From Closterium sp. NIES-65 (taxonomy: Eukaryota; Streptophyta; Zygnematophyceae; Desmidiales; Closteriaceae), in NCBI GenBank assembly GCA_948144175.1, contig CANXME010002313.1, positions 229,297 to 293,296 of the forward strand: a stretch of DNA of 64,000 bases, given 5' to 3'. Shown in pieces: positions 20,068-32,999 of this stretch (the first letter of the stretch is position 1; each line of letters begins with the position of its first letter). The position numbers and the translations under genes were made by a program. The notes under the pieces were generated by a model. The model was given only the letters and a program-made list of their open reading frames with translations, did not search any database and was not told where the DNA came from.

Positions 20068-22500
20068 TGCACACGTATGCGCTTCTTGCAATTTTGCACA
20101 TGCTAGGCCCTTCTTCTTGCAATTTTGCACACGTATGCCCTTGTTCTTGCAATTTTGCATACGTATGCCATTGTTCTTGCAATTTTGCACACGCTAGGCC
20201 CTTGTTCTTGCAATTTTGCACACGCTATACCCTTGTTCTTGCAATTTTGCACACGCTAGGCCCTTGTTCTTGCTATTTCGCGAACGCTAGGCCCTTGTTC
20301 TTGATTTTTTGCACACGCTAGGCCCTTGCTCTAGCTATTTTGCACTCGCTAGGCCCTTGTTTTTGCAATTTTGCACACGCTAGGCCCTTGTTCTTGCAAT
20401 TTTGCACACGCTAGGCCCTTGTTCTTTTTATTTTGCACACGCTAGGCCCTTGTTGTTTTTATTTTGCACACGCTAGGCCCTTGTTCTTGCTATTTTGCAC
20501 ACGCTATGCCCTTGTTCTTTTTATTTTGCACACGCTTGGCCCTTGTTCTTGCAATTTTGCACATGCTAGACCCTTGTTCTTTTTATTTTGCACACGCTAG
20601 GCCCGTGCTCTTGCTATTTCGCGAACGCTAGGCCCTTGTTCTTGATTTTTTGCACACGCTAGGCCCTTGTTCTTGATTTTTTGCACACGCTAGGCCCTTG
20701 CTCTTGCTATTTTGCACTCGCTAGGCCCGTGTTCTTGCAATTTTGCACACGCTAGGCCCTTGTTCTTGCAATTTTGCACATGCTAGGCCCTTGTTCTTGC
20801 AATTTTGCACACGCTAGGCCCTTGTTCTTGCTATTTCGCGAACGCTAGGCCCTTGTTCTTGATTTTTTGCACACGCTAGGCCCTTGCTCTTGCTATTTTG
20901 CACTCGCTAGGCCCGTTTTTGCAATTTTGCACACGCTAGGCTCTTGTTCTTGCAATTTTGCACACGCTAGGCCCTTGTTCTTTTTATTTTGCACACGCTA
21001 GGCCCTTGTTCTTTTTATTTTGCACACGCTAGGCCCTTGTTCTTGCTATTTTGCACACGCTATGCCCTTGTTCTTGCTATTTTGCACACGCTAGGCCCTT
21101 GTTCTTTTTATTTTGCACACGCTAGGCCCTTGTTCTTTTTATTTTGCACACGCTAGGCCCTTGTTCTTGCTATTTTGCACACGCTATGCCCTTGTTCTTT
21201 TTATTTTGCACACGCTTGGCCCTTGTTCTTGCAATTTTGCACATGCTAGACCCTTGTTCTTTTTATTTTGCACACGCTAGGCCCTTGCTCTTGCTATTTC
21301 GCGAACGCTAGGCCCTTGTTCTTGATTTTTTGCACACGCTAGGCCCTTGTTCTTGATTTTTTGCACACGCTAGGCCCTTGCTCTTGCTATTTTGCACTCG
21401 CTAGGCCCGTGTTCTTGCAATTTTGCACACGCTAGGCCCTTGTTCTTGCAATTTTGCACATGCTAGGCCCTTGTTCTTGCAATTTTGCACACGCTATACC
21501 CTTCTTCTTGCAATTTTGCACACGCTAGGCCCTTGTTCTTGCTATTTCGCGAACGCTAGGCCCTTGTTCTTGATTTTTTGCACACGCTAGGCCCTTGCTC
21601 TTGCTATTTTGCACTCGCTAGGCCCTTGTTTTTGCAATTTTGCACACGCTAGGCTCTTGTTCTTGCAATTTTGCACACGCTAGGCCCTTGTTCTTTTTAT
21701 TTTGCACACGCTAGGCCCTTGTTCTTGCTATTTTGCACACGCTATGCCCTTGTTCTTTTTATTTTGCACACGCTTGGCCCTTGTTCTTGCAATTTTGCAC
21801 ATGCTAGACCCTTGTTTTTTTTATTTTGCACACGCTAGGCCCTTGCTCTTGCTATTTCGCGAACGCTAGGCCCTTGTTCTTGATTTTTTGCACACGCTAG
21901 GCCCTTGTTCTTGATTTTTTGCACACGCTAGGCCCTTGCTCTTGCTATTTTGCACTCGCTAGGCCCGTGTTCTTGCAATTTTGCACACGCTAGGCCCTTG
22001 TTCTTGCAATTTTGCACATGCTAGGCCCTTGTTCTTGCAATTTTGCACACGCTATACCCTTCTTCTTGCAATTTTGCACACGCTAGGCCCTTGTTCTTGC
22101 TATTTCGCGAACGCTAGGCCCTTGTTCTTTATTTTTTGCACACGCTAGGCCCTTGCTCTTGCTATTTTGCACTCGCTAGGCCCTTGTTTTTGCAATTTTG
22201 CACACGCTAGGCTCTTGTTCTTGCAATTTTGCACACGCTAGGCCCTTGTTCTTTTTATTTTGCACACGCTAGGCCCTTGTTCTTTTTATTTTGCACACGC
22301 TAGGCCCTTGTTCTTGCTTTTTTGCACACGCTATGCCCTTGTTCTTGCTATTTTGCACACGCTAGGCCCTTGTTCTTTTTATTTTGCACACGCTAGGCCC
22401 TTGTTCTTTTTATTTTGCACACGCTAGGCCCTTGTTCTTGCTATTTTGCACACGCTATGCCCTTGTTCTTTTTATTTTGCACACGCTAGGCCCTTGTTCT
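20068..22500 (+). repeat. Satellite B proximal variant domain
   Basis: The first 2.4 kb of satellite B uses variants that are rare or absent later: units with TTCTTTTTATTTTG, TTCTTGATTTTTTGC and CTATTTCGCGAACGCTAGG. The CGCGAACG unit appears near 20278, 20618, 20838, 21300, 21548, 21865 and 22105, marking repeated sub-blocks of roughly 0.2-0.7 kb. The very first units next to satellite A carry CACACGTATGCC, seen only there. This is the pattern expected of an array edge that escapes homogenisation. Confidence 0.8.
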
Positions 22501-22599
22501 TGCAATTTTGCACACGCTAGGCCCTTGTTCTTGCAATTTTGCACACGCTAGGCCCTTGTTCTTGCAATTTTGCACACGCTAGGCCCTTGTTCTTGCAAT

Positions 22600-25500
22600 T
22601 TTGCACACGCTAGGCCCTTGTTCTTGCAATTTTGCACACGCTATTTTGCACACGCTAGAACCTTGTTCTTGCAATTTTGCACAAGCTAGGCCCTTGTTCT
22701 TGCAATTTTGCGCACGCTAGGCCCTTGTTCTTGCAATTTTGCGCACGCTAGGCCCTTGTTCTTGCAATTTTGCACACGCTATTTTGCACACGCTAGACCC
22801 TTGTTCTTGCAATTTTGCACACGCTAGGCCCTTGTCCTTGCAATTTTGCACACGCTAGGCCCTTGTTCTTGCTATTTTGCACATGCTAGGCCCTTGTTCT
22901 TGCAATTTTGCACACGCTAGGCCCTTGTTCTTGCTATTTTGCACACGCTAGGCCCTTGTTCTTGCAATTTTGCACACGCTAGGCCCTTGTTCTTGCAATT
23001 TTGCACACGCTAGGCCCTTGTTCTTGCAATTTTGCACACGCTAGGCCCTTGTTCTTGCAATTTTGCACACGCTAGGCCCTTGTTCTTGCAATTTTGCACA
23101 CGCTATTTTGCACATGCTAGACCCTTGTTCTTGCAATTTTGCACACGCTAGGCCCTTGTTCTTGCAATTTTGCGCACGCTAGGCCCTTGTTCTTGCAATT
23201 TTGCACACGCTAGGCCCTTGTTCTTGCAATTTTGCACACGCTATTTTGCACACGCTAGACCCTTGTTCTTGCTATTTTGCACACGCTAGGCCCTTGTTCT
23301 TGCAATTTTGCACACGCTAGGCCCTTGTTCTTGCTATTTTGCACATGCTAGACCCTTGTTCTTGCAATTTTGCACACGCTAGGCCCTTGTTGTCGCTATT
23401 TTGCACACGCTAGATCCTTGTTCTTGCAATTTTACACACGCTAGATCCTTGTTCTTGCAATTTTGCACACGCTAGGCCCTTGTTCTTGCAATTTTGCACA
23501 CGCTAGGCTCTAGTTCATGCAATTTTGCACACGCTAGGCCCTAGTTCTTGCAATTTTGCACACGCTAGGCCCTTGTTCTTGCAATTTTGCACACGCTAGG
23601 CCCTTGTTCTTGCAATTTTACACACGCTAGACCCTTGTTCTTGCTATTTTGCACATGCTAGGCCCTTGTTCTTGCAATTTTGCACACGCTAGGCCCTTGT
23701 TTTTGCAGTTTTGCACACGCTAGGCCCTTGTTCTTGCAATTTTGCACACGCTAGGCCCTTGTTCTTGCTATTTTGCACACGCTAGACCCTTGTTCTTGCA
23801 ATTTTGCACACGCTATACCCTTGTTCTTGCTATTTTGCACACGCTAGACCCTTGTTCTTGCAATTTTGCACACGCTAGGCCCTTGTTCTTGCAATTTTGC
23901 ACACGCTAGGCCATTGTTCTTGCAATTTTGCACACGCTAGGCCCTTGTTCTTGCTATTTTGCACACGCTCGGCCCTTGTTCTTGCAATTTTGCACACGCT
24001 AGACCCTCATTCTTGCACTTTTGCACACGCTAGGCCCTTGTTCTTGCAATTTTGCACACGCTAGGCCCTTGTTCTTGCAATTTTGCACACGCTAGGCCCT
24101 TGTTCTTGCAATTTTGCACACGCTAGTCCCTTGTTCTTGCTATTTTGCACACGCTAGACCCTTGTTCTTGCAATTTTGCACACGCTAGGCCCTTGTTCTT
24201 GCAATTTTGCACACGCTAGGCCCTTGTTTTTTGCAATTTTGCAGACGCTAGGCCCTTGTTCTTGCAATTTTGCACACGCTAGGCCCTTGTTCTTGCTATT
24301 TTGTACACGCTAGCCCCTTTTTCTTGCTATTTTGCACACGCTAGGCCCTTGTTCTTGCTATTTTGCACATGCTAGGCCCTTGTTTTTGCAATTTTGCACA
24401 CGCTAAGCCCTTGTTCTTGCAATTTTGCACGCGCTAGACCCTTGTTCTTGCTATTTTGCACACGCTAGGCCCTTGTTCTTGCTATTTTGCACACGCTAGG
24501 CCCTTGTTCTTGCAATTTTGCACACGCTAGGCCCTTGTTCTTGCAATTTTGCACACGCTAGACCCTTGTTCTTGCTATTTTGCACACACTATGCCCTTGT
24601 TCTTGCTATTTTGCACACGCTAGACCCATATTCTTGCAATTTTGCACATGCTAGGCCCTTGTTCTTGCAATTTTGCACACGCTAGGCCCTTGTTCTTGCT
24701 ATTTTGCACAAGCTAGACCCTTGTTCTTCCAATTTTGCACACGCTAGGCCCTTGTTCTTACTATTTTGCACACGCTAGGCCCTTGTTCTTGCAATTTTGC
24801 ACACGCTCGGCCCTTGTTATTGCAATTTTGCACACGCTAGACCCTTATTCTTGCACTTTTGCACACGCTAGGCCCTTGTTCTTGCAATTTTGCACACGCT
24901 AGGCCCTTGTTCTTGCAATTTTGCACACGCTAGGCCCTTGTTCTTGCAATTTTGCACACGCTAGACCCTTGTTCTTGCAATTTTGCACACGCTATGCCCT
25001 TGTTCTTGCAATTTTGCACACGCTAGGCCCTTGTTCTTGCTATTTTGCACACGCTAGGCCCTTGTTCTTGCTATTTTGCACACGCTAGGCCCTTGTTCTT
25101 GCAATTTTGCACACGCTAGACCCTTGTTCTTGCAATTTTGCACACACTATGCCCTTGTTCTTGCTATTTTGCACACGCTAGACCCATATTCTTGCAATTT
25201 TGCACACGCTAGGCCCTTGTTCTTGCAATTTTGCACACGCTAGGCCCTTGTTCTTGCTATTTTGCACAAGCTAGACCCTTGTTCTTCCAATTTTGCACAC
25301 GCTAGGCCCTTGTTCTTGCTATTTTGCACACGCTAGGCCCTTGTTCTTGCAATTTTGCACACGCTATTTTGCACACGCTAGACCCTTGTTGTTGCAATTT
25401 TGCACACGCTAGGCTATTGTTCTTGTAATTTTGCACACGCTAGGCCCTTGTTCTTGCTATTTTGCACATGCTAGGCCCTTGTTCTTGCAATTTTGCACAC

Positions 25501-28500
25501 GCTAGGCCCTTGTTCTTGCAATTTTGCACATGCTAGGCCCTTGTTCTTGCAATTTTGCACACGCTAGGCCCTTGTTCTTGCAATTTTGCACACGCTAGGC
25601 CCTTGTTCTTGCAATTTTGCACACGCTATTTTGCACACGCTAGACCCTTGTTCTTGCAATTTTGCACACGCTAGGCCCTTGTTCTTGCAATTTTGCGCAC
25701 GCTAGGCCCTTGTTCTTGCAATTTTGCGCACGCTAGGCCCTTGTTCTTGCAATTTTGCACACGCTATTTTGCACACGCTAGACCCTTGTTCTTGCAATTT
25801 TGCACACGCTAGGCCCTTGTCCTTGCAATTTTGCACACGCTAGGCCCTTGTTCTTGCTATTTTGCACATGCTAGGCCCTTGTTCTTGCAATTTTGCACAC
25901 GCTAGGCCCTTGTTCTTGCTATTTTGCACACGCTAGGCCCTTGTTCTTGCAATTTTGCACACGCTAGGCCCTTGTTCTTGCAATTTTGCACACGCTAGGC
26001 CCTTGTTCTTGCAATTTTGCACACGCTAGGCCCTTGTTCTTGCAATTTTGCACACGCTAGGCCCTTGTTCTTGCAATTTTGCACACGCTATTTTGCACAT
26101 GCTAGACCCTTGTTCTTGCAATTTTGCACACGCTAGGCCCTTGTTCTTGCAATTTTGCGCACGCTAGGCCCTTGTTCTTGCAATTTTGCACACGCTAGGC
26201 CCTTGTTCTTGCAATTTTGCACACGCTATTTTGCACACGCTAGACCCTTGTTCTTGCTTTTTTGCACACGCTAGGCCCTTGTTCTTGCAATTTTGCACAC
26301 GCTAGGCCCTTGTTCTTGCTATTTTGCACATGCTAGACCCTTGTTCTTGCAATTTTGCACACGCTAGGCCCTTGTTGTCGCTATTTTGCACACGCTAGAC
26401 CCTTGTTCTTGCAATTTTGCACACGCTAGGCCCTTGTTCTTGCTATTTTGCACACGCTAGATCCTTGTTCTTGCAATTTTACACACGCTAGATCCTTGTT
26501 CTTGCAATTTTGCACACGCTAGGCCCTTGTTCTTGCAATTTTGCACACGCTAGGCTCTAGTTCATGCAATTTTGCACACGCTAGGCCCTAGTTCTTGCAA
26601 TTTTGCACACGCTAGGCCCTTGTTCTTGCAATTTTGCACACGCTAGGCCCTTGTTCTTCCAATTTTGCACACGCTAGACCCTTGTTCTTGCTATTTTGCA
26701 CACGCTAGGCCCTTGTTCTTGCAATTTTGCACACGCTAGGCCCTTGTTCTTGCAATTTTGCACACGCTAGGCCCTTGTTCTTGCAATTTTGCACACGCTA
26801 GGCCCTTGTTCTTGCTATTTTGCACACGCTAGACCCTTGTTCTTGCAATTTTGCACACGCTATACCCTTGTTCTTGCTATTTTGCACACGCTAGACCCTT
26901 GTTCTTGCAATTTTGCACACGCTAGGCCCTTGTTCTTGCAATTTTGCACACGCTAGGCAATTGTTCTTGCAATTTTGCACACGCTAGGCCCTTGTTCTTG
27001 CTATTTTGCACACGCTCGGCCCTTGTTCTTGCAATTTTGCACACGCTAGACCCTCATTCTTGCACTTTTGCACACGCTAGGCCCTTGTTCTTGCAATTTT
27101 GCACACGCTAGGCCCTTGTTCTTGCAATTTTGCACACGCTAGGCCCTTGTTCTTGCAATTTTGCACACGCTAGTCCCTTGTTCTTGCTATTTTGCACACG
27201 CTAGACCCTTGTTCTTGCAATTTTGCACACGCTAGGCCCTTGTTCTTGCAATTTTGCACACGCTAGGCCCTTGTTCTTGCAATTTTGCAGACGCTAGGCC
27301 CTTGTTCTTGCAATTTTGCACACGCTAGGCCCTTGTTCTTGCTATTTTGTACACGCTAGCCCCTTTTTCTTGCTATTTTGCACACGCTAGGCCCTTGTTC
27401 TTGCTATTTTGCACATGCTAGGCCCTTGTTCTTGCAATTTTGCACACGCTAAGCCCTTGTTCTTGCAATTTTGCACGCGCTAGACCCTTGTTCTTGCTAT
27501 TTTGCACACGCTAGGCCCTTGTTCTTGCTATTTTGCACACGCTAGGCCCTTGTTCTTGCAATTTTGCACACGCTAGGCCCTTGTTCTTGCAATTTTGCAC
27601 ACGCTAGACCCTTGTTCTTGCTATTTTGCACACACTATGCCCTTGTTCTTGCTATTTTGCACACGCTAGACCCATATTCTTGCAATTTTGCACACGCTAG
27701 GCCCTTGTTCTTGCAATTTTGCACTTGCTAGGCCCTTGTTCTTGCTATTTTGCACAAGCTAGACCCTTGTTCTTCCAATTTTGCACACGCTAGGCCCTTG
27801 TTCTTACTATTTTGCACACGCTAGGCCCTTGTTCTTGCAATTTTGCACACGCTCGGCCCTTGTTATTGCAATTTTGCACACGCTAGACCCTTATTCTTGC
27901 ACTTTTGCACACGCTAGGCCCTTGTTCTTGCAATTTTGCACACGCTAGGCCCTTGTTCTTGCAATTTTGCACACGCTAGGCCCTTGTTCTTGCAATTTTG
28001 CACACGCTAGACCCTTGTTCTTGCAATTTTGCACACGCTATGCCCTTGTTCTTGCAATTTTGCACACGCTAGGCCCTTGTTCTTGCTATTTTGCACACGC
28101 TAGGCCCTTGTTCTTGCTATTTTGCACACGCTAGGCCCTTGTTCTTGCAATTTTGCACACGCTAGACCCTTGTTCTTGCAATTTTGCACACACTATGCCC
28201 TTGTTCTTGCTATTTTGCACACGCTAGACCCATATTCTTGCAATTTTGCACACGCTAGGCCATTGTTCTTGCAATTTTGCACACGCTAGGCCCTTGTTCT
28301 TGCTATTTTGCACAAGCTAGACCCTTGTTCTTCCAATTTTGCACACGCTAGACCCTTGTTCTTGCTATTTTGCACACGCTAGGCCCTTGTTCTTGCAATT
28401 TTGCACACGCTCGGCCCTTGTTATTGCAATTTTGCACACGCTAGACCCTTATTCTTGCACTTTTGCACACGCTATGCCCTTGTTCTTGCTATTTTGCACA

Positions 28501-28580
28501 CGCTAGGCCCTTGTTCTTGCAATTTTGCACACGCTAGGCCCTTGTTCTTGCAATTTTGCACACGCTAGACCCTTGTTCTT
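22600..28580 (+). repeat. Satellite B higher-order repeat, about 3.0-kb period
   Basis: Landmark units in about 22.6-25.6 kb recur in the same order about 2986 bp later and, further along, about 3048 bp later; the difference equals two extra monomers in the second copy. Landmarks include the truncated 14-bp unit, TTGTTGTCGCTATT, the CTAGATCC pair, CTAGGCTCTAGTTCATGC and CTAGCCCCTTTTTC. Outer limits are approximate. Confidence 0.75.
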
Positions 28581-31500
28581 GCAATTTTGCACACGCTATG
28601 CCCTTGTTCTTGCAATTTTGCACACGCTAGGCCCTTGTTCTTGCTATTTTGCACACGCTAGGCCCTTGTTCTTGCTATTTTGCACACGCTCGGCCCTTGT
28701 TCTTGCAATTTTGCACACGCTAGACCCTTGTTCTTGCACTTTTGCACACGCTAGGCCCTTGTTCTTGCAATTTTGCACACGCTAGGCCCTTGTTCTTGCA
28801 ATTTTGCACACGCTAGGCCCTTGTTCTTGCTATTTTGCACACGCTAGACCCTTGTTCTTGCAATTTTGCACACGCTATGCCCTTGTTCTTGCTATTTTGC
28901 CCATAATAGGCCCTTGTTCTTGAAATTTTGCACACGCTAGGCCCTTGTTCTTGCAATTTTGCACACGCTAGGCCCTTGTTCTTGCTATTTTGCACACGCT
29001 AGGCCCTTGTTCTTGCTATTTTGCACACGCTAGCCCCTTTTTCTTGCTATTTTGCACATGCTAGGCCCTTGTTCTTGCTATTTTGCACATGCTAGGCCCT
29101 TGTTCTTGCAATTTTGCACACGCTAAGCCCTTGTTCTTGCAATTTTGCACGCGCTAGACCCTTGTTCTCGCTATTTTGCACACGCTAGGCCCTTGTTCTT
29201 GCTATTTTGCACACGCTAGGCCCTTGTTCTTGCAATTTTGCACACGCTAGGCCCTTGTTCTTGCAATTTTGCACACGCTAGACCCTTGTTCTTGCAATTT
29301 TGCACACACTATGCCCTTGTTCTTGCTATTTTGCACTCGCTAGGCCCTTGTTCTTGCAATTTTGCACACGCTAGGCCCTTGTTCTTGCAATTTTGCACAC
29401 GCTAGGCCCTTGTTCTTCCAATTTTGCACACGCTAGACCCTTGTTCTTGCTATTTTGCACACGCTAGGCCCTTGTTCTTGCAATTTTGCACACGATAGGC
29501 CCTTGTTCTTGCAATTTTGCACACGCTAGGCCCTTGTTCTTGCAATTTTGCACACGCTAGGCCCTTGTTCTTGCTATTTTGCACACGCTAGACCCTTGTT
29601 CTTGCAATTTTGCACACGCTATACCCTTGTTCTTGCTATTTTGCACACGCTAGACCCTTGTTCTTGCAATTTTGCACACGCTAGGCCCTTGTTCTTGCAA
29701 TTTTGCACACGCTAGGCCATTGTTCTTGCAATTTTGCACACGCTAGGCCCTTGTTCTTGCTATTTTGCACACGCTCGGCCCTTGTTCTTGCAATTTTGCA
29801 CACGCTAGACCCTCATTCTTGCACTTTTGCACACGCTAGGCCCTTGTTCTTGCAATTTTGCACACGCTAGGCCCTTGTTCTTGCAATTTTGCACACGCTA
29901 GGCCCTTGTTCTTGCAATTTTGCACACGCTAGTCCCTTGTTCTTGCTATTTTGCACACGCTAGACCCTTGTTCTTGCAATTTTGCACACGCTAGGCCCTT
30001 GTTCTTGCAATTTTGCACACGCTAGGCCCTTGTTCTTGCAATTTTGCAGACGCTAGGCCCTTGTTCTTGCAATTTTGCACACGCTAGGCCCTTGTTCTTG
30101 CTATTTTGTACACGCTAGCCCCTTTTTCTTGCTATTTTGCACACGCTAGGCCCTTGTTCTTGCTATTTTGCACATGCTAGGCCCTTGTTCTTGCAATTTT
30201 GCACACGCTAAGCCCTTGTTCTTGCAATTTTGCACGCGCTAGACCCTTGTTCTTGCTATTTTGCACACGCTAGGCCCTTGTTCTTGCTATTTTGCATACG
30301 CTAGGCCCTTGTTCTTGCAATTTTGCACACGCTAGGCCCTTGTTCTTGCAATTTTGCACACGCTAGACCCTTGTTCTTGCTATTTTGCACACACTATGCC
30401 CTTGTTCTTGCTATTTTGCACACGCTAGACCCATATTCTTGCAATTTTGCACACGCTAGGCCCTTGTTCTTGCAATTTTGCACTTGCTAGGCCCTTGTTC
30501 TTGCTATTTTGCACAAGCTAGACCCTTGTTCTTCCAATTTTGCACACGCTAGGCCCTTGTTCTTACTATTTTGCACACGCTAGGCCCTTGTTCTTGCAAT
30601 TTTGCACACGCTCGGCCCTTGTTATTGCAATTTTGCACACGCTAGACCCTTATTCTTGCACTTTTGCACACGCTAGGCCCTTGTTCTTGCAATTTTGCAC
30701 ACGCTAGGCCCTTGTTCTTGCAATTTTGCACACGCTAGGCCCTTGTTCTTGCAATTTTGCACACGCTAGACCCTTGTTCTTGCAATTTTGCACACGCTAT
30801 GCCCTTGTTCTTGCAATTTTGCACACGCTAGGCCCTTGTTCTTGCTATTTTGCACACGCTAGGCCCTTGTTCTTGCTATTTTGCACACGCTAGGCCCTTG
30901 TTCTTGCAATTTTGCACACGCTAGACCCTTGTTCTTGCAATTTTGCACACACTATGCCCTTGTTCTTGCTATTTTGCACACGCTAGACCCATATTCTTGC
31001 AATTTTGCACACGCTAGGCCCTTGTTCTTGCAATTTTGCACACGCTAGGCCCTTGTTCTTGCTATTTTGCACAAGCTAGACCCTTGTTCTTCCAATTTTG
31101 CACACGCTAGGCCCTTGTTCTTGCTATTTTGCACACGCTAGGCCCTAGTTCTTGCAATTTTGCACACGCTCGGCCCTTGTTATTGCAATTTTGCACACGC
31201 TAGACCCTTATTCTTGCACTTTTGCACACGCTATGCCCTTGTTCTTGCTATTTTGCACACGCTAGGCCCTTGTTCTTGCAATTTTGCACACGCTAGGCCC
31301 TTGTTCTTGCAATTTTGCACACGCTAGACCCTTGTTCTTGCAATTTTGCACACGCTATGCCCTTGTTCTTGCAATTTTGCACACGCTAGGCCCTTGTTCT
31401 TGCTATTTTGCACACGCTAGGCCCTTGTTCTTGCTATTTTGCACACGCTCGGCCCTTGTTCTTGCAATTTTGCACACGCTAGACCCTTGTTCTTGCACTT

Positions 31501-32095
31501 TTGCACACGCTAGGCCCTTGTTCTTGCAATTTTGCACCCGCTAGGCCCTTGTTCTTGCAATTTTGCACACGCTATGCCCTTGTTCTTGCTATTTTGCACA
31601 CGCTAGACCCTTGTTCTTGCAATTTTGCACACGCTATGCCCTTGTTCTTGCTATTTTGCCCATAATAGGCCCTTGTTCTTGAAATTTTGCACACGCTAGG
31701 CCCTTGTTCTTGCAATTTTGCACACGCTAGGCCCTTGTTCTTGCAATTTTGCACACGCTAGGCCCTTGTTCTTGCTATTTTGCACACGCTAGCCCCTTTT
31801 TCTTGCTATTTTGCACATGCTAGGCCCTTGTTCTTGCTATTTTGCACATGCTAGGCCCTTGTTCTTGCAATTTTGCACACGCTAAGCCCTTGTTCTTGCA
31901 ATTTTGCACGCGCTAGACCCTTGTTCTCGCTATTTTGCACACGCTAGGCCCTTGTTCTTGCTATTTTGCACACGCTAGGCCCTTGTTCTTGCAATTTTGC
32001 ACACGCTAGGCCCTTGTTCTTGCAATTTTGCACACGCTAGACCCTTGTTCTTGCAATTTTGCACACACTATGCCCTTGTTCTTGCTATTTTGCAC
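26580..32095 (+). repeat. Satellite B higher-order repeat, two copies offset by 2759 bp (89 monomers)
   Basis: About 26,580-29,335 and 29,340-32,095 share the same variant order at an offset of 2759 bp, exactly 89 x 31. Shared marks include TTCTTCCAATT, CCCTCATTCTTGCAC, TTGTACACGCTAGCCCC and the odd TTTTGCCCATAATAGGCCC unit. A stretch of 261 bp (28525-28785 and 31284-31544) encodes an identical peptide at that offset. The exact whole-monomer offset indicates in-register unequal exchange. Confidence 0.82.
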
Positions 32096-32999
32096 ACGCT
32101 AGACCCATATTCTTGCAATTTTGCACACGCTAGGCCCTTGTTCTTGCAATTTTGCGCACGCTAGGCCCTTGTTCTTGCTATTTTGCACAAGCTAGGCCCT
32201 TGTTCTTCCAAATTTGCACACGCTAGGCCCTTGTTCTTGCTATTTTGCACATGCTAGGCCCTTGTTCTTGCAATTTTGCACACGCTCGGCCCTTGTTATT
32301 GCAATTTTGCACACGCTAGGCCCTTGTTCTTGCACTTTTGCACACGCTAGGCCCTTGTTCTTGCAATTTTGCACACGCTAGGCCCTTGTTCTTGCAATTT
32401 TGCACACGCTAGGCCCTTGTTCTTGCAATTTTGCACACGCTAGTCCCTTGTTCTTGCTATTTTGCACACGCTAGACCCTTGTTCTTGCTATTTTGCACAC
32501 GATATGCCCTTGTTCTTGCTATTTTGCCGATAATAGGCCCTTGTTCTTGCAATTTTGCACACGCTAGGCCCTTGTTCTTGCAATTTTGCACACGCTAGGC
32601 CCTTGTTCTTGCAATTTTGCACACGCTAGGCTCTTGTTCTTGCTATTTTGCACACGCTAGGCCCTTGTTCTTGCTATTTTGCACACGCTAGCCCCTTTTT
32701 CTTGCTATTTTACACACGCTAGGCCCTTGTTCTTGCTATTTTGCACACGCTAGGCCCTTGTTCTTGCAATTTTGCACACGCTAAGCCCTTGTTCTTGCAA
32801 TTTTGCACGCGCTAGACCCTTGTTCTTGCTATTTTGCACACGCTAGGCCCTTGTTCTTGCTATTTTGCACACGCTAGACCCTTGTTCTTGCAATTTTGCA
32901 CACACTATGCCCTTGTTCTTGCTATTTTGCACACGCTAGACCCTTGTTCTTGCAATTTTGCACACGCTATGCTCTTGTTCTTGCTATTTTGCACACGCT

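Noticed and set aside
28525-28785. 86-codon cysteine-rich frames in satellite B (also at 31284, 33051, 34694, 34942 and 36058) that might suggest small secreted peptides
   Set aside because: The 31-residue period matches the 31-bp unit exactly, and the frames begin and end at random variant units.
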